Shown here piece after piece: positions 44,052-50,953 of a DNA stretch of 64,000 bases. Made by a program: the position numbers and the translations under genes. The notes beneath the pieces were generated by a model. That model did no database searches. It was not told the DNA's origin and saw nothing but the letters and a program-made list of their open reading frames with translations. Source of the DNA: JALZAQ01 sp038253885 (lineage in GTDB: Bacteria; Gemmatimonadota; Gemmatimonadetes; Gemmatimonadales; Gemmatimonadaceae); contig JBBSGP010000006.1 in NCBI GenBank assembly GCA_038253885.1, positions 36,261-100,260 on the forward strand. The letters are read 5' to 3'. Every line of letters starts with the position of its first letter. The stretch's first letter is position 1.

Positions 44052-44523
44052 ATGCGAAGCATTCGGTGGTTGACGACCGTTCTCACGCTTTCTGCGCTCG
44101 CGAGCTTGCCGACCATGGCACGTGCGCAAGGCGAGAGGCTCGAGCTGATGAGTAAGGAGAAGGTGGGTAAATCGGCACTCTCCGTCGCGGCAGATTTGAA
44201 GTTAGGGGGGCAAGCTCAGCTTCAACGCAACGGACATCGCGTATGAGTCTGTCGGCGCAGTGCCTGTTGCGGGACAGAACACGGCCGGGCTCAGGCGCCA
44301 GACAAGGATCGCGCTGACGACGGATCTCGGAGAGTGGAGCTCCAAGCTCCATCAGGCCTTCGAGACGAACGATCTGGCAAAGACGGTCACCATCGAGCTG
44401 GGTGGCGGGCACGCGCTCACGATGAGGAGCGCGTTTGTCACGGCCATAAGGATGCGAACCGACACGAGCGGCAAGGTTGTCGAGGAAGTGACGTTTATGG
44501 CTATGGATGTCGACATGAAGTGA
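44052..44523 (+). pseudogene. Secreted Hcp-like protein gene, frameshifted at a G6 run
   Basis: Two adjacent reading frames together make one protein. The first (from ATG 44052) gives a signal peptide (WLTTVLTLSALASLPTMARAQ) and KVGKSALSVAADLKLGG, then runs into unrelated codons and a stop at 44246. Removing one base from the six G at 44205-44210 continues in the second frame as GGKLSFNATDIAYESVGAV and onward to the stop at 44523, making 156 residues. The second part (DLGEWSSKLHQAFETNDLAK, VTIELGG, AFVTAIRMRTDTSGKVVEE) has the strand-helix pattern of Hcp tube proteins. The family match is by pattern and not certain. It may be a real mutation, a sequencing error or a slippage switch. Confidence 0.65.
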
Positions 44524-44544
44524 GGCGGAGGTATTCCTCTCGCG

Positions 44545-44577
44545 AGAGCCCCGGGCCATCCAACGGTTCGGGGCTCT
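44545..44577 (+). terminator. Terminator hairpin after the Hcp-like gene
   Basis: A perfect 9-bp stem (AGAGCCCCG and its complement) with a 15-base loop begins 21 bases after the stop and is followed directly by TTTC-type bases. This is a plausible but T-poor Rho-independent terminator. Confidence 0.55.
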
Positions 44578-44652
44578 TTCGTATCCGGAAGCGCGACCCG
44601 ACATGGCACTCCCCGTGCGTTACTCCCCACCCGACACCTCTCCGGAAGGATC

Positions 44653-45144
44653 ATGATGAAGGCCGTCGTCCCGCACTGCATCTTCTGCGATATCATCAAG
44701 GGGGCCGCGGAAGTGTCCGTCTGCTACGAGGACACGGAAGCCATCGCCTTCATGGACATCCAGCCCGTGAACCCGGGCCACATACTCGTGGTGCCGAGGC
44801 AACACTGCGAGTCGTTCGATGATCTGCCAGTCGGGATCGGCGCGCACCTGTTCGATGTCGCGATGAAGCTCGCTCCCCTGGTGAAGCGGGTGGCGGGGGC
44901 TCAGGGGATGAACCTCGTGGTCTCGAGCGGCGCCGCGGCGGGGCAGGACATCTATCACTTCCACGTGCATCTGGTGCCGAGACGGGAGGGCGATGGGTTC
45001 GACGTCCCGCTCCCGTTCGGAGGCTCCGAGATGCCGGATCGCACCGTTCTCGACGCGATGGCCTGCCGGATCATCTCGGCGCTCCGCGATCCGGCGCGTC
45101 CCAACGGCGCTCGGTCGAGAGCGCCCGCGGCGGCGGCGGGCTAG
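44653..45144 (+). CDS. HIT family nucleotide-binding protein
   Basis: 163 residues. The histidine triad is HFHVHLVPR (His102, His104, His106), the nucleotide-phosphate-binding and nucleophile region of the HIT superfamily. The N-terminal CIFCDIIKG (Cys9, Cys12) with PGHILVVPRQHCESF matches the bacterial Hint/HinT-like subgroup that binds zinc. HIT enzymes hydrolyse AMP-linked compounds; the true substrate here is unknown. A Pro/Arg/Ala tail of about 20 residues follows the fold. The 3' end overlaps the convergent larC by four bases. Confidence 0.93.
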   Translation: MMKAVVPHCIFCDIIKGAAEVSVCYEDTEAIAFMDIQPVNPGHILVVPRQHCESFDDLPVGIGAHLFDVAMKLAPLVKRVAGAQGMNLVVSSGAAAGQDIYHFHVHLVPRREGDGFDVPLPFGGSEMPDRTVLDAMACRIISALRDPARPNGARSRAPAAAAG

Positions 45145-46361
45145 GCTTTTTCCAGCATGGGACGCGCGGCCGCGGTCGCGCGCGCCGCGACGTCGAGGGG
45201 TGCCAGCCCGCTCGAGCTCGCGAGCCTGCAGACGTCATCCAGCTCGGGCTTCGCCCGTCGCGTGCCATCGGGTAGGGTGACGACCTTGATACGGATCTTC
45301 TCGCCCAGCAGGTCGACGATACGCTCCTCGCGCGGCAGCGCGTGCCGCTCCAGCAGCGTTCGGCGCAGCCCGATCGACGTGGTGTGAGTGAACACAATCT
45401 TCTCGAGCGCGTCGGCGTCTCGCGGGGAGGCGAGGACCTCGAGCCGGATGGCCGGCCGTCCCTTCTTCATCAGCAGCGGTACGATTGTCACATCGAGAGC
45501 GCCGGCGCGTTGCAGCGACACCGCGACTTCGGACAGATACTCACCCGACATGTCGTCGATGTCCGTCTCCAGATGAACGAGAGACTGGACCGTGATTCCA
45601 GCCGACGCGGCGGCGCGTCCGTCCGAGGCCACGTGCTGCAACGGGCTCGCGTCGGCGATGGTGATTCGTAGCGCGTTGGCGCGGCCGGGAAAATCCTTGG
45701 TGCCGGCGCCAAAGCCCGTGCTGCGCGGTACGTACTGAACGGGCGGAGGCCCCTGCGACAGCACGCGCACGAGCGCAGCGCCAGTGGGCGTCACCAACTC
45801 GCCCGACCCCGGCGGACCCGGACGCACCTCGTGCCCGAGCAATAACCGCAGCGTTGCCGGAGCCGGCACGGGAAGCTCGCCGTGCGCCGCCATCACCGTG
45901 CCGTCACCGAGCTGGATCGCCCCGCAGTAGACCTCGGTGACGTCGAGTTCGCGAAGTCCCCAGATGGATCCCACGACATCGAGGATGGCGTCCACCGCGC
46001 CGACTTCGTGCAGGTGAACCCGCTCCGGCGCGATGCCGTGGATCTCGCCCTCCGCGGTCGTGATGGCGGCGAACGCCGCATCGGCGAGCCGCTCCACCTC
46101 GTCCGGCAGATGGGCCGCGGCGAGGAGTGCGCGGATCTGCCGCAGATGTCGCCCGTGTCCCTGCGGCGGGATATCGAAATCCACCTTCGTGCACGCGATG
46201 GACGCGCGCTGCACGCTCGTGATGCGGACGGTCACGCCGTCGAGCCCGAGTCGTTGGGGCAGCGCGCGCAGCCAGTCGGCGTCGAGTCCGGCAGCGACCA
46301 GCGCGCCCAGCGTCATGTCGCCGGCGATGCCACTGAACGGGTCGAGGATGGCGATCGGCAA
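45141..46361 (-). CDS. larC: Nickel-pincer cofactor biosynthesis protein LarC
   Basis: 406 residues from TTG 46361, an uncommon start chosen because the conserved LarC N-terminus (AILDPFSGIAGDMTLGALVA) begins two codons later and no ATG or GTG lies nearby. Landmarks of LarC1 are VHLHEVGAVDAILDVVGS and ELVTPTGAALVRVL. The C-terminal LarC2 part has VHLETDIDDMSGEYL and LLMKKGRPAIRLEVL. LarC inserts nickel into the pincer nucleotide made by LarB and LarE, using CTP, and makes the cofactor of lactate racemase (LarA) and related racemases. Here larC is one continuous frame, unlike the frameshifted larC1/larC2 of some bacteria. It diverges from larE. No larA is in the window. Confidence 0.92.
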   Translation of the reverse strand: MPIAILDPFSGIAGDMTLGALVAAGLDADWLRALPQRLGLDGVTVRITSVQRASIACTKVDFDIPPQGHGRHLRQIRALLAAAHLPDEVERLADAAFAAITTAEGEIHGIAPERVHLHEVGAVDAILDVVGSIWGLRELDVTEVYCGAIQLGDGTVMAAHGELPVPAPATLRLLLGHEVRPGPPGSGELVTPTGAALVRVLSQGPPPVQYVPRSTGFGAGTKDFPGRANALRITIADASPLQHVASDGRAAASAGITVQSLVHLETDIDDMSGEYLSEVAVSLQRAGALDVTIVPLLMKKGRPAIRLEVLASPRDADALEKIVFTHTTSIGLRRTLLERHALPREERIVDLLGEKIRIKVVTLPDGTRRAKPELDDVCRLASSSGLAPLDVAARATAAARPMLEKA

Positions 46362-46487
46362 CGTGCGCGAAGGGTATGGGTGGAGACGGGAAAGGAGCGG
46401 TGGTGGGGGTAGAATATCCCGTGAGCCTCGGGCGCGCAAAAGCGGCCGCGCTTGAATGACCCTGCGGCCGGCCGTTAATTCCACGGC

Positions 46488-47336
46488 ATGAGCCATCTGA
46501 TCCAGGACGTTGCTGAAAATGGCGCCGATCTCGAGACACGGCTGCTGCGCTCGATCCGTGAGGAAGTCGGCGCCCGGCGGGCGTACGTCTGCTTCTCCGG
46601 GGGAATCGACTCCACGCTCCTCCTCGCCGCGTGCCTTCGGGCGGGTGTGCCCGTCACCGCTCTCATCGGCGTGAGTGCGTCACTGCCGCGAACCGAGCGC
46701 GAGGAGGCACACCGTCTTGCCCTCGAGCTCGGCGCCCCGATCGAAGAAGTTCCGACCCAGGAGATGGAGCTTGGAGCATATCGCGCCAACAGCGGGGATC
46801 GGTGCTTTCACTGCAAGACGACACTCTACGAGACCGTTGGTGCCCTGGCCGTGGCGCGCGATGACGCGGGCAGCACGGCGATCCTGGCCGGAACGCATCT
46901 CGACGATCTGGGCGAGCATCGCCCCGGACTTCGCGCCGGCGAGGAGCATGGGGTGCTGACGCCACTCGTCTCCGCGGGATTCCGCAAGTCTGATGTGCGG
47001 AGTCTGGCTCGATCGTGGAAGCTCAGCAACGCCGAGAAGCCGGCAGCGCCCTGTCTGGCCAGCCGGCTCCCAGTGGGAGTCGAGGTCACGCCGCAGCGTC
47101 TGGCGCAGGTGGAAGCAGTGGAGGAGTTCCTCCGCTCCCGCGGACTCTGGCCCGCCCGCGCGCGCTGGCACGGGCCGGTAGTCCGGATCGAGCTGCCGGC
47201 GGAGCTCTTTCCGCGTATCCTCGAGGAGCCGGCACGAGGAGAGCTGCGCTTACACTGCTCCCGACTCGGCTTTCACTTCGTGACACTCGACATCGCCGGC
47301 TTGCAGAGTGGAAGCCTGGCGCACGCACTCGCCTGA
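46488..47336 (+). CDS. larE: Pyridinium-3,5-bisthiocarboxylate sulfur insertase LarE
   Basis: 282 residues. The PP-loop ATP pyrophosphatase motif is YVCFSGGIDSTLLLAA (SGGIDS at 37-42). RCFHCKTTLYE (Cys106, Cys109) and KPAAPCLASRLPVG (Cys189) carry the conserved cysteines. In LarE one cysteine near this ASR motif gives up its sulfur to the cofactor, while other LarE proteins bind a [4Fe-4S] cluster through three cysteines. With three well-placed cysteines here, the cluster type is possible, but this is inference. It acts after LarB and before LarC. larB begins 2 bp after its stop. Confidence 0.92.
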   Translation: MSHLIQDVAENGADLETRLLRSIREEVGARRAYVCFSGGIDSTLLLAACLRAGVPVTALIGVSASLPRTEREEAHRLALELGAPIEEVPTQEMELGAYRANSGDRCFHCKTTLYETVGALAVARDDAGSTAILAGTHLDDLGEHRPGLRAGEEHGVLTPLVSAGFRKSDVRSLARSWKLSNAEKPAAPCLASRLPVGVEVTPQRLAQVEAVEEFLRSRGLWPARARWHGPVVRIELPAELFPRILEEPARGELRLHCSRLGFHFVTLDIAGLQSGSLAHALA

Positions 47337-47338
47337 GC

Positions 47339-47995
47339 GTGGCCGATCCTCGCGCGACCGAGATCCGGTGGGATGAGGAGCGCGAGTCCCGAACCGGCAT
47401 CCCGGAGGTGGTCTTCGGTCCCGGCAAGAGCGTCGATCAGCTTCGCACGCTATTCGTTACCGGTTCGGGACTTCGCGTCGCCTCGCGTTTGAGCGAAGAG
47501 CAGCTCGAGGCTCTGTCCGGGCTGGCCGAGCTACACCCCGACTGCGGGATGGCAGTGCGCTCGCCGCGGCCGATGCGGGAAGGCCTCGCCGTGCCCGTGC
47601 TCACCGCCGGCACCGCCGATGCGCCGGTTGCGCTGGAGGCGGCGACGACGCTGCAGGCGCTCGGTGTCGCCGCTGTGTGCCACTTCGACGTAGGGATCGC
47701 AGGCCTGCACAGGCTGCACGCCATCCTACCCGAGCTGGCGGCGGCGCGGGTGTGCATCGTCGTCGCCGGTATGGATGGCGCGCTCCCGGCGGTGGTGGCT
47801 GGGCTCATCCGGGCTCCGGTCGTCGCCGTCCCGACCTCGATCGGCACCGGTGTCGCGGCTGGGGGACATGTGGCGCTGCACACGATGCTCGCCAGCTGCA
47901 GTCCCGGCGTCGCCGTCGTCAACATCGACAACGGCTTCGGAGCCGCGTGCGTCGCCCTCAAGATCCTCGCGCCGGCCGGACTCCCCTCGCGCTAG
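47339..47995 (+). CDS. larB: Pyridinium-3,5-biscarboxylic acid mononucleotide synthase LarB
   Basis: 218 residues from GTG 47339, just after the larE stop; the frame is open upstream only within larE. The sequence carries the PurE-like LarB core: GIPEVVFGPGKSVDQL, followed by VPVLTAGTADAPVALEAATT and the later VAGMDGALPAVVAGL and VAVPTSIGTGVAAGGHVAL. The C-terminal VVNIDNGFGAACVAL is typical. LarB carboxylates and hydrolyses nicotinic acid adenine dinucleotide to start the nickel-pincer pathway. Together with larE and larC, this makes a full cofactor set. The stop lies one base from the convergent chemoreceptor stop. Confidence 0.92.
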   Translation: MADPRATEIRWDEERESRTGIPEVVFGPGKSVDQLRTLFVTGSGLRVASRLSEEQLEALSGLAELHPDCGMAVRSPRPMREGLAVPVLTAGTADAPVALEAATTLQALGVAAVCHFDVGIAGLHRLHAILPELAAARVCIVVAGMDGALPAVVAGLIRAPVVAVPTSIGTGVAAGGHVALHTMLASCSPGVAVVNIDNGFGAACVALKILAPAGLPSR

Positions 47996-47996
47996 G

Positions 47997-50126
47997 CTAC
48001 GCGCCGGCGCGGACGGCGGCGACCGCGTCCGCCAGCTGGACCGCCATCGCGCTGAGCTGAACGGCTGCATCACTCAGCGATTCGACGGACCGCTCGTGGT
48101 CCGCGGTCGCGTCGGCCACTCCTTCCGTCTCCGACGCGGCGCGCAACGCCACGTCCTGCGCCGACGTCAACGCCTGCGCCAGATCGGAAGATCGCTGGGC
48201 GTTCTCGCCAGCGGAGACGACGATGCGCTGTCCTGCGGCGGCGACACCCTCTGCGGCTCCGACGATGCGGTCGAGATCATCGACCCATCCCCGGCTCGAG
48301 TCGAGCACGGCGATCACCTCGCCACGCGTCCGCTGCATGAGCGCGACCGCCCGGTCCAGAGTCGTGCGGATATCTCGCACCGCTCTGTCGATTCCCTCCG
48401 CCTCGACGGCGCTGCGGTCCGCGAGCGCGCGAATCTCCTGCGCCACGACCGCGAACCCGCGGCCGTGCGCCCCGGCGCGTGCGGCTTCCACGGCGGCGTT
48501 CAACGCCAATAGTCCGGTCTGATCGGCGACCTCGGTGATGGTTCGACCGAATCGCTGCACAGCCTCGGAGACCTCCTGCAGGCGTGACACCTCGTTCGCG
48601 CTTTCCTGGACGATCGCCGCGGCGGCCGTGAGCTGAGCCACCGCCCGCCCGGTCGCGTCGCGCACGCTCTCGGCGCTCTCCAGCATCCCCACGCCGCTCT
48701 GCTGCGTGCTCGCGCCATCGGCCTCGCTCACCGCCGCGCTCTCGCGCACCCGCTGCGATTCACCGGCTCCCCGCAAGAGTGTCTCGGCCACCCGCCTCAC
48801 CGTCGCCGCCATGCGCTTCGCGTTCTCCGTGCTCTCCTCGGTGGAGGCGTGCAGCTCCTGCGTCGTCGCGCTCAGTGACTCGACATGCTGAGCCATCAGC
48901 TCGGATGCCTCCAGCACCGGCTGGATGAGCCGATCGAGCGTCAGCGAGAGCGCGAGCTGCGGGGCCACCTGCTCGAGAAGCGCCGCATCGTGATGGCGGT
49001 ACATCTCGCCCCGGCGATGACGGATGTTCCACAGCGCCACCAGACGATTGCCTGTCTTGAGCGGAACGACGATCTCCGAGCCGCGCGCACCGTCGGGGCG
49101 CTGGGCGAACGGGATGTCCAGATTCGTGGCCGCGCTCCCGCTTCGAAGCGCTAGCGCCGCCAGTCCCGTGGAAGCCGGAATGATCGTTCCCGGAGGGACG
49201 TCGCTCGCGGTGTCGGAGATGACGACGAAGTGCCCGCGCGCCTCATCGTAGGCCACGATGCCCATCTCCTCCCAGGGTACGATCGAGCGCGTCAACCGCT
49301 CGATGTCGCTCATGGCGCGGCTCAGCTCCGGCTGGGCGCTGATCACGCTCGTGAGGCGCTGCACGAGCTGCAGCGTCTCACCGTACGCTCCCTGCCGGAC
49401 GAGCCAGTGGAAGAGAAGGAAGAAACCGGTGATCAGCAGGGTGATCACGAGGTATTGCTCCGCTGTCCACCTCTGGTAGGTCAGCCAGAGCCCGCCGAAG
49501 GCGAGTAGCGTGGCCAGCACCGCGGTCGCTCCCTCCCAACGCGCGGTCAGCGATGCGTCGACCCATGCGATCGCTGGGGACAAGAGCAGCTGGAGATAGA
49601 AGGTGGCGTTCAGCTGCGCGAGGAAGAGCAGCGTGAACAGCACCACTCGCCACAAGTTCCAGGTAGCGAACGTCGCCGCCCCGAGCCCACCGCCCAGCCA
49701 GGCATACAGCGCGCCACTCAGCGAGCATGCGAACACGAAATGAGAGGCGTTGCCCAGACCGTTGCGCCAGGGCAGACGTCGCACACCGACGTCGCCGGCG
49801 ATCAGACCGGCCGCGGCAACCGCCGCCCCCGCGCCCCAGCCCAGCGCGAGGACCGACGCCAGTCCCGCGCCGACGGCAAAGCTGGTGAAGCCCTTGCCGG
49901 GGAGTGGGATGCCAAACATCCGCGTGCAGATCGTGATGGCGAAGAGCAGGGTGGCCCCGATCCACGGGAAGGGGCGCACGAACTGACCGGTGAGGAGCCC
50001 CACTGGGAGCGCGACCAGGGAGACGGCCATCACGGTGCGCCGCACCAGGTCGTCGTTCACCCAGGGGACATACGGTACCTGGCTGACGCTCCGGGCGAGC
50101 GCGGGAGCGTCTGGCATCGCTGTCAT
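47997..50126 (-). CDS. Chemoreceptor-like protein with multi-helix membrane sensor and GAF domain
   Basis: 709 residues from ATG 50126; ATG 50117 is equally possible. About seven to eight membrane helices fill residues 30-265 and have short loops, so there is no large periplasmic sensor domain. This is an integral-membrane sensor layout like MASE-type domains. A GAF-like domain follows (about 280-430, with TSVISAQPELSRAMSDIERL, ISDTASDVPPGTIIPAS, LVALWNIRHRRGEMY). The C-terminal methyl-accepting signal domain has the invariant hairpin tip VADQTGLLALNAAVEAARAG. No che genes or flagellar genes are in the window. It may signal to a chemosensory system elsewhere. Confidence 0.87.
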   Translation of the reverse strand: MTAMPDAPALARSVSQVPYVPWVNDDLVRRTVMAVSLVALPVGLLTGQFVRPFPWIGATLLFAITICTRMFGIPLPGKGFTSFAVGAGLASVLALGWGAGAAVAAAGLIAGDVGVRRLPWRNGLGNASHFVFACSLSGALYAWLGGGLGAATFATWNLWRVVLFTLLFLAQLNATFYLQLLLSPAIAWVDASLTARWEGATAVLATLLAFGGLWLTYQRWTAEQYLVITLLITGFFLLFHWLVRQGAYGETLQLVQRLTSVISAQPELSRAMSDIERLTRSIVPWEEMGIVAYDEARGHFVVISDTASDVPPGTIIPASTGLAALALRSGSAATNLDIPFAQRPDGARGSEIVVPLKTGNRLVALWNIRHRRGEMYRHHDAALLEQVAPQLALSLTLDRLIQPVLEASELMAQHVESLSATTQELHASTEESTENAKRMAATVRRVAETLLRGAGESQRVRESAAVSEADGASTQQSGVGMLESAESVRDATGRAVAQLTAAAAIVQESANEVSRLQEVSEAVQRFGRTITEVADQTGLLALNAAVEAARAGAHGRGFAVVAQEIRALADRSAVEAEGIDRAVRDIRTTLDRAVALMQRTRGEVIAVLDSSRGWVDDLDRIVGAAEGVAAAGQRIVVSAGENAQRSSDLAQALTSAQDVALRAASETEGVADATADHERSVESLSDAAVQLSAMAVQLADAVAAVRAGA

Positions 50127-50468
50127 CGGCCGGGAAGCGCGATCGAGCCGTCGGCGCCGATACGAGCGCGCGGAACGGCCGGAGGGTTGGTCAATTGTCG
50201 CTCGGAGATCGAGGCCAGCTGGGATCTTGCGCGGGTGGCGCCCGCCCTGCATGTGTGTGACGCGTGGCGCGCGTGGCGCGTCACGAGAGAAAGGGGGGCG
50301 CATGGGCCATCTGCAGCGACAGCCGGCGCGACGCCAAGAGGAGGACGCCAAGGGCGTTCCCCTCCGCGCGCCGTGTTGTGCCCCGGACCTCCACACCCCC
50401 CACTCCATCCAGCGACGCCCCTCCGGGATCTTCCCGGCGCGGGCGTCGCTGCTTTTTGGCGAGGTGCA
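50127..50468 (+). ncRNA. Hairpin-rich non-coding stretch, possible leader RNA of the HNH gene
   Basis: This 342-bp divergent gap between the chemoreceptor and the second HNH gene has several inverted repeats. They are GCGGG/CCCGC at 50231-50245, GTGACGCG/CGCGTCAC at 50257-50284, a small ACGCC/GGCGT hairpin at 50345-50357, and the strong terminator-like hairpin at 50411-50450. The sequence GACGCCAAG occurs twice. No open frame here has motif support. The layout is what a structured leader or small RNA could look like. No known RNA family was recognised. Confidence 0.35.
50411..50456 (+). terminator. Long hairpin with T run just before the HNH start (possible attenuator)
   Basis: A perfect 10-bp stem (AGCGACGCCC and its complement) encloses a second perfect stem (CCGGGA and its complement, three-base loop). 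The outer stem is followed by GC and five T. It ends 13 bases before the HNH ATG. It works only in the plus direction, and no plus-strand gene ends upstream, so attenuation or small-RNA termination are likelier than a gene terminator. Confidence 0.65.
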
Positions 50469-50867
50469 ATGTCACGGCATAGCCTTCACCGAATGGCACT
50501 CCCCCGTACGCCTGGGGGGCTCACCCGTCACTCCCGGCACCGATTCGTCGGCGATCGCCGCCGGGCCATCAAGCGCGCGATGATGCGCGACTGCAGCCGA
50601 CGCTGCGTCTACTGCGCCTCCTGCCTGAACATCGGCGATGCCACGATCGATCACGTATATCCGCTGGCCCGGGGCGGGCCCAACGTTCCCGGAAACCTCG
50701 TGGTTGCCTGCGGACCGTGCAACCGGATGAAAGGCGACATGCTCCCACAGGATTTCTTTCTCCGCCATCCATGGGCGGGACTGAACTTCCTGATATATGC
50801 GCGGGTAGTTCACCGCGCCCTCAAGCGCGGCGCCCGCCGTGCCGTGAGCCTCGCGATGGCGGCCTGA
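50469..50867 (+). CDS. Small HNH endonuclease-fold protein, copy 2
   Basis: 132 residues from ATG 50469, with GAGG about six bases upstream. A basic N-terminus (RHRFVGDRRRAIKRAMMR) leads to the HNH motif: CVYCASCL, ATIDHVYPLARGG, and NLVVACGPCNRMKG. The tail includes HPWAGLNFLIYARVVHRALK, resembling the basic tail of the HNH copy at 18302. Both CxxC knuckles and the catalytic His-Asn are present. A role in DNA nicking, restriction or another nuclease task is possible, but no methylase or helicase is adjacent. A strong hairpin with a T run precedes the gene and a shared terminator follows. Confidence 0.87.
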   Translation: MSRHSLHRMALPRTPGGLTRHSRHRFVGDRRRAIKRAMMRDCSRRCVYCASCLNIGDATIDHVYPLARGGPNVPGNLVVACGPCNRMKGDMLPQDFFLRHPWAGLNFLIYARVVHRALKRGARRAVSLAMAA

Positions 50868-50889
50868 GAGTCACCGATATGACGGATGC

Positions 50890-50921
50890 AAAGCGGGGAG
50901 CCAGACGAGGCTCCCCGCTTT
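50890..50921. terminator. Bidirectional terminator between HNH and nadE
   Basis: A perfect 13-bp stem (AAAGCGGGGAGCC and its complement) with a six-base loop lies between convergent stops. The stem ends in AAA/TTT, giving a short T run in both directions. This is a strong shared terminator. A run of nine C (50931-50939) follows. Confidence 0.8.
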
Positions 50922-50953
50922 CGTTGCTGGCCCCCCCCCGCCGCTCGGCAGAG

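Noticed and set aside
49740..50468. Long 5' extension of the second HNH frame
   Set aside because: The upstream 243 codons are antisense to the chemoreceptor and then cross the hairpin-rich gap. The HNH protein fits a start at 50469.
50411..50867. HEARO/OMEGA-type RNA with an IscB-like nuclease
   Set aside because: The adjacent HNH protein is only 132 residues and has no RuvC domain, bridge helix or transposon ends.
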